Assembly (NCBI GenBank): GCA_934096075.1
Contig: CAKOLN010000002.1
Coordinates: 62,001 to 126,000, forward strand
Source of the DNA: an uncultured Bacilli bacterium
GTDB taxonomy: Bacteria > Bacillota_I > Bacilli_A > RF39 > UBA660
Direction of reading: 5' to 3'
DNA: 64,000 nucleotides
Made by a program: the position numbers and the translations under genes. Below, piece by piece: positions 52,888-61,653 of this stretch (positions within the stretch are counted from its first letter, which is position 1; each line of letters starts with the position of its first letter). Below the pieces are notes generated by a model. It saw only the letters and a program-made list of their open reading frames with translations. It made no database searches and was not told where the DNA came from.

Positions 52888-53478
52888 TTATTCATTATCA
52901 TTTGTAATTTCTTTAAATTTTATTTTTATTCTTTGAATGGTATTTTCTACACTCCTTAAATTTTTATCCAATATAGATGCTATTTCTTTATTATTTTTTC
53001 CTTCAATTTTCAATATATATACTTTTAATTCAAAGTCTGTCAAACTACTTTTTAATAATTCATTATCTTCTTCATCTATAAGTTTTGATATAGGTGTACT
53101 TTCATCTGTTTCTAATTTATCATATAAATTTCTATCATCTTCTTCATCTAATAAACTATCTAAAGATACAGCATTATTTAAAGTAAAATGTTTTAATCTT
53201 TTATTAGCCTTTATTAAATCTAATAACTTTCTATCTATTACTAAGTTAGCATAAGTTTTAAATGATGCATCTTTTTGTTCATCATATGTTTTAATTGCTT
53301 CAAATAAACCGATTAATCCTTCTTGATATAAGTCTTTAATATCTAAGCCTATTAAATAAGCATCTTTTTTATATTTTAAAAGAATTCCAATAATAGTTGA
53401 TCTATACTTTTCAATTAAGTTTTCTAGTGCTTCTTCATTGTTTTCTTTTATTAGTTCTAATAGTTCAATATCTTCCAT
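52888..53478 (-). CDS. sigH: SigH-type RNA polymerase sigma factor
   Basis: 196 residues. Region 2 (LEKYRSTIIGILLKY, then DLYQEGLIGLFEAIKTYD) and region 4 (LTDFELKVYILKIEGKNNKEIASILDKNLRSVENTIQRIK) are intact. Position directly after an rlmB-like gene matches the Bacillus yacO/yacP-sigH order. SigH drives early sporulation or competence genes in relatives. The promoter of leader A begins within a few bases of its stop. Confidence 0.85.
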   Translation of the reverse strand: MEDIELLELIKENNEEALENLIEKYRSTIIGILLKYKKDAYLIGLDIKDLYQEGLIGLFEAIKTYDEQKDASFKTYANLVIDRKLLDLIKANKRLKHFTLNNAVSLDSLLDEEDDRNLYDKLETDESTPISKLIDEEDNELLKSSLTDFELKVYILKIEGKNNKEIASILDKNLRSVENTIQRIKIKFKEITNDNE

Positions 53479-53480
53479 AT

Positions 53481-54176
53481 TTACCTCGATTTTACTACTT
53501 CATATATCATTATACCTGCGGCTACAGAAGCATTTAAACTATTTACTTTTCCTTTAAGTGGGATGCTTGCGATTACATCACAACTTCTTCTTACTATTTC
53601 TTTTAAACCATTACCTTCACTACCTATAACTAAAGCAACTTTTCCATTATAGTCTATATCATTATAATTAGTACCATTAGCATCTGTTCCAATTACCCAA
53701 TAATTTAATTCTTTTAGTCTATCAATAGTATTTCTTAAATTACTTACTTCTACTATTTTCATATTAGTTAAAGCTCCACTACTTGTTTTCATCACTATTG
53801 GTGTTATTTCAACACTTCTTTTATTAGGTATAATTATATAATCTACTCCTGCACATTCACTAGTTCTTATAATAGCTCCAAAGTTTCTAGGGTCTTCTAT
53901 ATGATCTAATATAACTATAAAATTACTATTTATATCATTTTTTATTTCATCAAATGTGTGATACTTATAATCTTCTAAATCAATTATTATTCCTTGATGT
54001 AATTCTTTAGTCATCTTATCCATTTCCCTATTAGTTTTAATGATAGGTTTAATATGTTTTTTATTTATTAAATTTATAAGTTCTTCATTATTAAAATTAT
54101 CAACTAAATATATATTTTTTATATTATAATTACTATTTAATATTTCTCTAGCAACATTTTTACCATATACTTGCAT
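53481..54176 (-). CDS. rlmB: RlmB/TrmH-family rRNA 2'-O-methyltransferase
   Basis: 231 residues. SPOUT knot motifs are present: VILDHIEDPRNFGAIIRT (motif 1, NxGxxxR), LVIGSEGNGL (motif 2) and IPLKGKVNSLNASVAAGI (motif 3). Probably methylates 23S rRNA. Three bases separate it from sigH. Confidence 0.92.
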   Translation of the reverse strand: MQVYGKNVAREILNSNYNIKNIYLVDNFNNEELINLINKKHIKPIIKTNREMDKMTKELHQGIIIDLEDYKYHTFDEIKNDINSNFIVILDHIEDPRNFGAIIRTSECAGVDYIIIPNKRSVEITPIVMKTSSGALTNMKIVEVSNLRNTIDRLKELNYWVIGTDANGTNYNDIDYNGKVALVIGSEGNGLKEIVRRSCDVIASIPLKGKVNSLNASVAAGIMIYEVVKSR

Positions 54177-54206
54177 TTGATCAACTCCTAATGAATTAAT
54201 TATACT

Positions 54207-54230
54207 AAAAAAAAACTAGGAAAACTAGTT
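54207..54230 (-). terminator. Terminator after the thioredoxin reductase gene
   Basis: AACTAG-TTTTC-CTAGTT followed by nine T on the minus strand; overlaps the stop codon. Confidence 0.75.
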
Positions 54231-55112
54231 TTCTTCTATACTTTCAATATATTTTTTAGCTAATGTTGCGGCTTCTGCTCCTTCACCACATGCAGTTATG
54301 ATTTGATACAATTCTTTTTTTATTATATCACCACATGCATATAAGCCTGGTATTACAGTTTTAACTCCATCAGTTTCAATGTAACCTGTATCTGTTAATA
54401 TATTTAGATTACTTAAATATTCTGTACTTGGTTGATAACCAATATAACTAAATATACCATCTACTATAAATTCTTTATTAGTAAATTCTAATTTGTATTG
54501 ATTATCTAACTCTTCTATATCAACAAGTGATTCATGTTCATATATTTCAATATTGTTTCTTTTCTTTGCCTCTTCTACTAACTCATCATCAGCTTTCACT
54601 TCATTTCTAGTTACTATATATAGTTTACTAGCAAAGTCACTTAGATATATTCCTTCTTCAAAAGCAGAATTTCCTCCACCTATACATAATACTACTTTAT
54701 TTTTATATAAAGGTGCATCACATACTGAACATCTACTTATTTTTAAATCTTTTAATTTATCTTCTAAATCAATTTTTTTAGGTTGTCTTCCACCTGCTAG
54801 AATAACTGTTTTAGATTCATAATTTGATTTATTAGTTTTGATTAAGAATCTATCTTTTTCTCTTTTTATTTTAGTTACTTCTTCTATTTTATATTCTACT
54901 CCATTGTTTTTACAATGTTCAAACATTTTATAAGATAGTTCTGGTCCAGTAATGTTATCAAAACCTAAATAGTTATCAACTAAATTAGTTATGTTTATTA
55001 ATCCCCCTGGTGCTTTTTTTTCTAATATTAAAGTTTTTAATCCGCTTCTTTTAGCATAAACCCCCGCACTCATTCCACCTGGGCCCATACCTACAATTAT
55101 TACATCATACAT
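54225..55112 (-). CDS. trxB: Thioredoxin reductase-like flavoprotein
   Basis: 295 residues. FAD motif VGMGPGGMSAGVYAKRSG at the N-terminus, redox pair CSVC in SRCSVCDAPLY, second nucleotide motif GGGNSAFEEG, and the FAD end PGLYACGDI. The usual NADPH-recognition HRR is replaced by TRNEVKAD, so the electron donor may be NADH or another carrier. Co-transcribed with lgt. Confidence 0.88.
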   Translation of the reverse strand: MYDVIIVGMGPGGMSAGVYAKRSGLKTLILEKKAPGGLINITNLVDNYLGFDNITGPELSYKMFEHCKNNGVEYKIEEVTKIKREKDRFLIKTNKSNYESKTVILAGGRQPKKIDLEDKLKDLKISRCSVCDAPLYKNKVVLCIGGGNSAFEEGIYLSDFASKLYIVTRNEVKADDELVEEAKKRNNIEIYEHESLVDIEELDNQYKLEFTNKEFIVDGIFSYIGYQPSTEYLSNLNILTDTGYIETDGVKTVIPGLYACGDIIKKELYQIITACGEGAEAATLAKKYIESIEEN

Positions 55113-55124
55113 AATTTTTCCTCC

Positions 55125-55940
55125 TTAAAAATGTACTACTTCTATTTTTTCTTTAGAATTATACATTTCTTCTAGTTTTGGTTTTCCTGTTTGAATTAGG
55201 AATATTACAAGTCCTACTATAAATAATACTACACTTACTATCTGCGCTACTTTGAAATAACCCAACATTAGTGAATCTGTTCTAAAACTTTCAATTACAA
55301 ATCTTCCAACACTATACCACATTAAGTAAAATGATACTTGATATCCTATTCTTGTATATTTAAGATGTCTTATTACTATTAATATTATTACTCCTAGTAA
55401 ACACCATAGAGATTCATAGAAAAATGTTGGTGTATAATATACTCCATCTATATACATACCTTGTATTATAAAGTCAGGTATTTTTAAGCTTTGTAATTTT
55501 TGAAGTGTTGTAGAAACACCATAGGCTTCTTGATTAAAGAAATTACCCCATCTACCAAGTGCTTGGCTAAATAATAAACATGGAGATATTATATCTAACA
55601 TTATAAGTGAAGATACTTTATATTTTTTACAATATAATATTAGTGTTAAGCCACCTAGAATTATACCGCCATGAATGGCTAATCCACCTTCCCATATTTT
55701 GAATATTTCACCTATGTGCTTACTGTAGTAACTCCAATTAAATATGCAATAATAAAGTCTAGCACCTAATATTCCAAATATAATCGTCCAAAATAATAAG
55801 TTAGTTATAAAATCTTTAGATATTTTAAATTTGTTACTTTCTATATTTATGAATATATAACTAATCAATATTCCTATTAGAATTAGTACACTATACCATT
55901 TAATATCATAACCAAATAATGTAAACGCTATTGGATTCAT
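55125..55940 (-). CDS. lgt: Prolipoprotein diacylglyceryl transferase
   Basis: 271 residues, seven membrane helices. The Lgt signature GRWGNFFNQEAYG is complete, and HGGIILGG supplies the conserved His-Gly. Transfers diacylglycerol to the lipobox Cys of lipoproteins. Confidence 0.96.
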   Translation of the reverse strand: MNPIAFTLFGYDIKWYSVLILIGILISYIFINIESNKFKISKDFITNLLFWTIIFGILGARLYYCIFNWSYYSKHIGEIFKIWEGGLAIHGGIILGGLTLILYCKKYKVSSLIMLDIISPCLLFSQALGRWGNFFNQEAYGVSTTLQKLQSLKIPDFIIQGMYIDGVYYTPTFFYESLWCLLGVIILIVIRHLKYTRIGYQVSFYLMWYSVGRFVIESFRTDSLMLGYFKVAQIVSVVLFIVGLVIFLIQTGKPKLEEMYNSKEKIEVVHF

Positions 55941-55942
55941 AT

Positions 55943-56359
55943 TTAACCTCTTTTATAACCTTCTACTATTATTTTTTGTAATATACTAGTAACTATACTT
56001 ATAAATATTGCTATAAAGAATGGTAATATCCAACCTTCAACTACAAATGATTTACCCATTATTAAACTAGCAAGTTTTAATATTATTACATTTACTATTG
56101 GATATAATAGTCCTAAACTCATAATAGTTACAGGTAATGTAAAGTAAATAAGTATTGGTTTTACAAATGCATTTAATAAACTTATTACAAGACTTGTTAC
56201 TAAAGCATAAAATATGTTTTCTACATAAAATCCTTTAAATATAGATGAAGCAATCATAAGTGTTATTGCACTTACAAATAATTCTAATATAAATATTACC
56301 AAATCACTTTTAGGATTGTTAGGTACTACCTCTTTTTTATTAATATATATTTTACTCAT
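55943..56359 (-). CDS. Four-helix membrane protein, phage-holin-like superfamily IV (PF04020 type)
   Basis: 138 residues with four helices. LLNAFVKPILIYFTLPVTIMSLGLLYPIVN is the family core. Members are common chromosomal proteins (YvlD-like) and not phage lysis genes. Adjacent to lgt. Confidence 0.75.
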   Translation of the reverse strand: MSKIYINKKEVVPNNPKSDLVIFILELFVSAITLMIASSIFKGFYVENIFYALVTSLVISLLNAFVKPILIYFTLPVTIMSLGLLYPIVNVIILKLASLIMGKSFVVEGWILPFFIAIFISIVTSILQKIIVEGYKRG

Positions 56360-56411
56360 TTCCTATCACCTACTTTATTGTATCATATATTAAATAAAAA
56401 ATGTTAATAAT

Positions 56412-56636
56412 TTAACATTTTTCAAATAATTTATCTACAGTTACATTTAATACTTTACTTATTTTATATAAAGTATATGTACTTATTCCTTGACACAAAT
56501 TAGGACTTTCAAGTGCACCAATTAAAGGAGTAGCAATATGAACTGATTTAGCTAGTTCTTTTTGTGTAAATCCTTTCATTTTTCTATATTTTTTTATATT
56601 ACTACCAATTGTCATCTTTAACTCTTCATTTGTCAT
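56412..56636 (-). CDS. XRE-family DNA-binding protein
   Basis: 74 residues, a single helix-turn-helix: IKKYRKMKGFTQKELAKSVHIATPLIGALESP. Its ATG is 3 bases from the stop of the surface gene at 56639, so it is downstream in the same transcript and may feed back on that gene. Confidence 0.8.
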   Translation of the reverse strand: MTNEELKMTIGSNIKKYRKMKGFTQKELAKSVHIATPLIGALESPNLCQGISTYTLYKISKVLNVTVDKLFEKC

Positions 56637-56638
56637 AT

Positions 56639-57754
56639 TTAATTTCCTATTACTATTGGATCATCATATGTTCCACTTCCACTTACGTAGTACACACTAG
56701 ACTTGAGATACAAGACTGGTCGCACTATGTGTCCCATTTGAATGCCATCACCATCCAGACCACCGTGATTTTCTACAGTCTTTGAACTGTTATCACTTGT
56801 TCTAGAAATTGTCCATTCCTCTTCTCCTAGTCTTAACCAATTTTTTCCTGCACATGTTAGTCCTGTTGTACTTCCATCATATGAAGATAATGCTGTTGTC
56901 CTCGCACAATCACTTGCTTGTACAGCATAGCCATAGTCACTTGCATACATAAGTCCTATATATCCAGTACTTTTTGTCGTAGTTGTTATATCGTTTAAAT
57001 ACGCATCGTATGGTTGTATACCTGGAACTGCATATGCTGTTGAATACCAACTTGCTTCTTGTATCATTCCTCTTGCATAATCACTTCTTATTCCTGTCTT
57101 ACTAAATGAACAATCTATTGGCGTATACCCATAATAACTTGAACAATATGTTCCACTTGATTTATTTGCATAATCCACTCCTGTATAATATGATCCTCCA
57201 CTTGTTTGATTTAATAATTTGTATAATGTTGATGCTCCCCATGAAGTTAAACTACTAGTAAGCGTATAATATACTAGTCCTCCTATACTCTCATTTCTTA
57301 TTATCTTTACTAGATTTCCTGACTGGCCATGAACTGTACTACCAAATACTCCTATTATTCTCCATAATTCACCATTATATAGTACATAGTTATTTGGATT
57401 TGTTCCCTCATATCTATAGCCATTTTCATTTACTACTTTACCATTTCCTACCGTTTGATTATTTAAACTTATTACATAGTTATTTAATGTAGTTTTATTT
57501 GAAGTAGTAAATTCTATAATACAACTATAATCTTTTTCAACATCAGTTAAATCTATTCCCCATTCTGTATAATTCCATACTCCAGTTGCATTAGTACACT
57601 TAACTGTTACATCATAATTACCACTTGATGGCATTGTGTTAACTTTCTGCCCATCAACAGTTATTGCGTATAATTCTTTTTCTTCTTTAGGGACCAAATA
57701 TAATATAACACTAGTTATTATTAATATTAATACACCTATTATTATTTTCTTCAT
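56639..57754 (-). CDS. Surface protein with duplicated C-terminal domain (copy 1)
   Basis: 371 residues. N-terminal anchor (IIIGVLILIITSVILYLV), about 70 residues of beta-rich linker, then a DUF6273-like domain of about 285 residues that is almost identical to the one in the next gene. The C-terminal part reads EEEWTISRTSDNSS and later HIVRPVLYLKSS, the same VRP-closing pattern as the 51131 protein. No leader element precedes it; 30 bases separate it from the upstream gene. Confidence 0.7.
   Translation of the reverse strand: MKKIIIGVLILIITSVILYLVPKEEKELYAITVDGQKVNTMPSSGNYDVTVKCTNATGVWNYTEWGIDLTDVEKDYSCIIEFTTSNKTTLNNYVISLNNQTVGNGKVVNENGYRYEGTNPNNYVLYNGELWRIIGVFGSTVHGQSGNLVKIIRNESIGGLVYYTLTSSLTSWGASTLYKLLNQTSGGSYYTGVDYANKSSGTYCSSYYGYTPIDCSFSKTGIRSDYARGMIQEASWYSTAYAVPGIQPYDAYLNDITTTTKSTGYIGLMYASDYGYAVQASDCARTTALSSYDGSTTGLTCAGKNWLRLGEEEWTISRTSDNSSKTVENHGGLDGDGIQMGHIVRPVLYLKSSVYYVSGSGTYDDPIVIGN
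56640..57487. repeat. 848-bp near-perfect direct repeat, copy 1
   Basis: Matches 57786-58633; I noticed only two substitutions, both near the left edge. It covers the whole lectin-like domain of both genes. Confidence 0.9.
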
Positions 57755-57784
57755 TTAATTGTATTTTCCTTTCATTTGTTTATA

Positions 57785-59371
57785 TTAATTTCCTATCACT
57801 ATTGGATCATCATATGTTCCACTTCCACTTACGTAATACACACTAGACTTGAGATACAAGACTGGTCGCACTATGTGTCCCATTTGAATGCCATCACCAT
57901 CCAGACCACCGTGATTTTCTACAGTCTTTGAACTGTTATCACTTGTTCTAGAAATTGTCCATTCCTCTTCTCCTAGTCTTAACCAATTTTTTCCTGCACA
58001 TGTTAGTCCTGTTGTACTTCCATCATATGAAGATAATGCTGTTGTCCTCGCACAATCACTTGCTTGTACAGCATAGCCATAGTCACTTGCATACATAAGT
58101 CCTATATATCCAGTACTTTTTGTCGTAGTTGTTATATCGTTTAAATACGCATCGTATGGTTGTATACCTGGAACTGCATATGCTGTTGAATACCAACTTG
58201 CTTCTTGTATCATTCCTCTTGCATAATCACTTCTTATTCCTGTCTTACTAAATGAACAATCTATTGGCGTATACCCATAATAACTTGAACAATATGTTCC
58301 ACTTGATTTATTTGCATAATCCACTCCTGTATAATATGATCCTCCACTTGTTTGATTTAATAATTTGTATAATGTTGATGCTCCCCATGAAGTTAAACTA
58401 CTAGTAAGCGTATAATATACTAGTCCTCCTATACTCTCATTTCTTATTATCTTTACTAGATTTCCTGACTGGCCATGAACTGTACTACCAAATACTCCTA
58501 TTATTCTCCATAATTCACCATTATATAGTACATAGTTATTTGGATTTGTTCCCTCATATCTATAGCCATTTTCATTTACTACTTTACCATTTCCTACCGT
58601 TTGATTATTTAAACTTATTACATAGTTATTTAAGTATTGAATAGTATTTGATGAAGTAAATCCTAAATCACAATTAGCATTTTCTCCTATATTTCTTACT
58701 TCATATACACCTTTTGCATAATTAAATCTAGCACTTGCATTAGTACAGTTATTAGTGAATGTAATTTGTTTTGTGTTAAATTTAATTTGATTTTGACTTT
58801 TTGTAAATTGACTTTGTAAACTACCTAGTGTTTCAGAGTACTGTCCAGCTAAATCAGGTTTTGGTACATATACTTGAGATAACCTTGTATAACCACTTGG
58901 AGGGGTTAAATCACTTGTATGAGTGTATCCTCCAGTTACATGAAATTGTACTGTCATGTTACTAGTTGCTTCAATTATCACTGTTATTGTTTTAGAATAT
59001 GTTTCATTATTATATCCATTAACCGATCCTGTAGGTAAGTATTCTGTACTTTTTACATAATAAACATTACCTGTTCCACTTGTTATTTTATAATCTAATC
59101 CATAATTAGAATCAATTTGATTTAAACTTGTTATTTTAACTAAAATAGTAGAAGTATTACCACTAGTTAATGTTACCGATGTACCACTTATTGTTTCACT
59201 TCCTCCAGTAGATGTTATATCTATTCCATACATTAAATTACTAATTCTTAAGTCAGCGGCTTTATATCCGTTTGTTATTGTTTTAAATGATGCATAACTT
59301 AATGATAATACCATTATTAATAGAAATGTTATTGTATAGAATATACCTGTTTTTGTTTTTATAAATTTCAT
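57785..59371 (-). CDS. Large surface protein with duplicated C-terminal domain (copy 2)
   Basis: About 528 residues from the ATG after AGGTAAAGG. Signal/anchor (TGIFYTITFLLIMVLSLSYA), a SipW/TasA-like beta region with repeated Thr/Ser (ITSTGGSETISGTSVTL), a second beta region, then the 285-residue DUF6273-like domain shared with copy 1. Expressed behind leader B. Confidence 0.72.
   Translation of the reverse strand: MKFIKTKTGIFYTITFLLIMVLSLSYASFKTITNGYKAADLRISNLMYGIDITSTGGSETISGTSVTLTSGNTSTILVKITSLNQIDSNYGLDYKITSGTGNVYYVKSTEYLPTGSVNGYNNETYSKTITVIIEATSNMTVQFHVTGGYTHTSDLTPPSGYTRLSQVYVPKPDLAGQYSETLGSLQSQFTKSQNQIKFNTKQITFTNNCTNASARFNYAKGVYEVRNIGENANCDLGFTSSNTIQYLNNYVISLNNQTVGNGKVVNENGYRYEGTNPNNYVLYNGELWRIIGVFGSTVHGQSGNLVKIIRNESIGGLVYYTLTSSLTSWGASTLYKLLNQTSGGSYYTGVDYANKSSGTYCSSYYGYTPIDCSFSKTGIRSDYARGMIQEASWYSTAYAVPGIQPYDAYLNDITTTTKSTGYIGLMYASDYGYAVQASDCARTTALSSYDGSTTGLTCAGKNWLRLGEEEWTISRTSDNSSKTVENHGGLDGDGIQMGHIVRPVLYLKSSVYYVSGSGTYDDPIVIGN
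57786..58633. repeat. 848-bp near-perfect direct repeat, copy 2
   Basis: Second copy of 56640-57487, offset 1146 bases. Near-identity at silent sites means a recent duplication or gene conversion. Confidence 0.9.
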
Positions 59372-59394
59372 ACCTTTACCTCTTTTCTCACACA

Positions 59395-59580
59395 CGAAAA
59401 AATCCATAGACTTGTGCCTATGAATTTAATGTAAAACAAAAACTATGAGAGTTAGTTAGTAATAACCCCCCCCATAACAAACTATTGTTTTGATATGAAA
59501 GAAATTATTTAATTTCATAGTTTCGTTTGCTCCTTTATTTTTTACATTTTTATTTTATCAAATCATTAGCTTTTATTCAA
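59395..59580 (-). promoter_or_regulatory. Leader B: promoter, leader peptide and attenuator
   Basis: Promoter TTGAAT/17/TAAAAT (59552-59580), AAAGGAG, leader frame 59456-59518, terminator 59395-59424. The segment between the start and the G run differs completely from leaders A and C, yet the AACTATGA/TCATAGTT stem, the G8 run and the terminator are kept. Confidence 0.75.
59456..59518 (-). CDS. Leader peptide B (20 residues, ends GGGYY)
   Basis: MKLNNFFHIKTIVCYGGGYY. Only the start and the last five residues agree with leaders A and C, which points to selection on the C-terminus. Confidence 0.65.
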   Translation of the reverse strand: MKLNNFFHIKTIVCYGGGYY

Positions 59581-59593
59581 GAGATTTTGGTGA

Positions 59594-61420
59594 TTATTCG
59601 CAACTACCTTCATAATCTATTTCATATGGACTTTCTGGGGTTCCAATACCTGATAAAACCTTAGCACAATTATTTAATGATAAAACCGGCCTTACTGCTC
59701 CATTGTATGACACATTCTTGTTATCAGTTAAATATGCCATGTTTCCAGAAACTCCAATAATTGTCCACACACTTGCTCGAATATAATTGTCTATATTATA
59801 AATTGAAGGAGACATGGTGTGCATATAAAAATCGTTAATCAAAACATTTTCTTTTCTATTTAAAACATACCAGGCATATGGTTCTTCTAGCTTAGTATTG
59901 CTTACTCCACCTGCGAATGCAATTTCATCAGTTGTCATTATTGCTATAGGGTATGTTAGTCGTCCGTTTCCTCCACCTGTTGTGCTTACACTAAACTTAT
60001 CTGCAATTGCTTGTGTACTTTCAAATAATCCTCCATTATCATTTCCACCACATTTATACGTTGGCACTGGTATATGATTATTTTCTCTGCTAAGTCTAAT
60101 GTATGATCCAAAATTAAAATCATTTGATATTGAATAATTTGTATTACTTCTATCATTACAATATATTGCTGTTTTACTTACGTATTTATCATAATTAGCT
60201 AATAAATTATTTTTATACCATTTATCAATAAATGCTTTTATTGTACTATCATTTATATTAGTTCTGTTATTTACTAATGAACCAGTATTTCCATACATAT
60301 ATCCCGTATAATTAGGATCACTATTGTTTGCGTTGTACTCAGAAATACCAATATAACCTGTAGTTGTATTATAATCTGTTCCTGAATATAATAGTCTTAC
60401 ACTTCCATCTTCATTTGTTCTTATTATTCTCCAATATATATCATTTGTTTTTGTAGTACCAGATGTTGCTTTATCCGTTTTCAATGTTCCAGAAATACTT
60501 TTGCACTGTGCCTCAGTAAGACCCACAATATATCGATAATTTATTCCTAATCCAAGAAGGCCCTTGCAAACATTGGTCGAAGAACATTCTTCACTAGTTC
60601 TTACCTTTCTATAACTTTCAACATTTGTATTTTCATCTAATTCTGCATACCATACTTGTGAATTTCTTTCTGTATTTTTATCATAATAAGTACACTCTGT
60701 TTCTATTTCTTTGCCAAACTTCACCCAGTTATTTGTTGTATTCCCTGAATAGTAATATACTGTACTTCCGTCTTCTGTTTTATTTGTTTGATATATTGTT
60801 CCAGTTGTGTTAGCTACATTAGTTACACTAAAATCTGTTCTTTCACTTACTGTTGGATTATCTCTTAGCATGGCATATGTAAGTGATGGATTACTTCCTT
60901 CGGATATGTATAATTTACCACTTAGTTCTGATTCCATGTCATCTGATTGGTCTACATTTTCATCATTTAGATATTGTATTGTTATTGTGTAGTTTTGAGT
61001 AACTCCTTCAGCTATTGATATACTGTATGCTAGTACAGTATCTTGAGCTTTTGATGACTTTGGTACATCCTCAAAACTTGTCATATTATATCCACTATCT
61101 GTACTTGTTATTTTGTATTGTAAATATCCTGTTGTTTTGAATGTATTTATTAAATCTTTTATTACTATATTATATTTATATGTACTATTAGATTTATTTT
61201 CTACACTAAATGTTTTTGTCATACTCCAGTTATCTTCCGCTACTACATTTTCTCCTGTTATAGCATCTCCATTATTAAATATTATCCTTAAATCTTTTGT
61301 ATTTACTGATATATCTTTTTCTTTTCCTACTATTTGTGTTGCAAAGTATGCTAATGATATTCCTATTAATGATATTAATACTACTCCTATTCCATACAAT
61401 GCATATTTCTTTTCTTTCAT
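59594..61420 (-). CDS. Surface protein, paralogue of the 51131 gene
   Basis: About 608 residues from ATG 61420 (site GAAGGGAAG). The N-terminus closely follows the 51131 protein (YALYGIGVVLISLIGISLAYFATQ, then ISVNTKDLRIIF), as does most of the middle. It has an extra insert with several Cys (residues about 240-320), and its lectin-like end (YIRASVWTIIGVSG, GAVRPVLSL) diverges sharply before both proteins agree again at GTPESPYEIDYE. Expressed behind leader C. Confidence 0.75.
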   Translation of the reverse strand: MKEKKYALYGIGVVLISLIGISLAYFATQIVGKEKDISVNTKDLRIIFNNGDAITGENVVAEDNWSMTKTFSVENKSNSTYKYNIVIKDLINTFKTTGYLQYKITSTDSGYNMTSFEDVPKSSKAQDTVLAYSISIAEGVTQNYTITIQYLNDENVDQSDDMESELSGKLYISEGSNPSLTYAMLRDNPTVSERTDFSVTNVANTTGTIYQTNKTEDGSTVYYYSGNTTNNWVKFGKEIETECTYYDKNTERNSQVWYAELDENTNVESYRKVRTSEECSSTNVCKGLLGLGINYRYIVGLTEAQCKSISGTLKTDKATSGTTKTNDIYWRIIRTNEDGSVRLLYSGTDYNTTTGYIGISEYNANNSDPNYTGYMYGNTGSLVNNRTNINDSTIKAFIDKWYKNNLLANYDKYVSKTAIYCNDRSNTNYSISNDFNFGSYIRLSRENNHIPVPTYKCGGNDNGGLFESTQAIADKFSVSTTGGGNGRLTYPIAIMTTDEIAFAGGVSNTKLEEPYAWYVLNRKENVLINDFYMHTMSPSIYNIDNYIRASVWTIIGVSGNMAYLTDNKNVSYNGAVRPVLSLNNCAKVLSGIGTPESPYEIDYEGSCE

Positions 61421-61445
61421 CTTTTTTCTTCCCTTCTTCGAGCAC

Positions 61446-61636
61446 GAAAAAATCCATAGACTTGTGCCTATGAATTTAATGTAAAACAAAAACTATGAGA
61501 GTTAGTTAGTAATAACCCCCCCCGAAATTCGTACCAAGTTTGGTACTTAACTCAAAGAGAATTAGTTCTTTCATAGTTTCGTTTGCTCCTTTATTTTTTA
61601 CATTTTTATTTTATCAAATCATTTGTTTTTATTCAA
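61446..61636 (-). promoter_or_regulatory. Leader C: promoter, leader peptide and attenuator
   Basis: Promoter TTGAAT/17/TAAAAT (61608-61636), AAAGGAG, leader frame 61506-61574, terminator 61446-61475 in which one stem pair is G-T instead of A-T. Otherwise nearly identical to leader A. Confidence 0.75.
61506..61574 (-). CDS. Leader peptide C (22 residues, ends GGGYY)
   Basis: Differs from leader peptide A at one residue (ELST for ESST). Same G8 run and stop context. Confidence 0.65.
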   Translation of the reverse strand: MKELILFELSTKLGTNFGGGYY

Positions 61637-61653
61637 TAGGTTATAGAAAAAAG

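Noticed and set aside
56412..56636. XRE protein plus PF04020 protein as a prophage remnant
   Set aside because: PF04020 proteins are ordinary chromosomal membrane proteins despite the holin-like name, and no other phage gene lies nearby.
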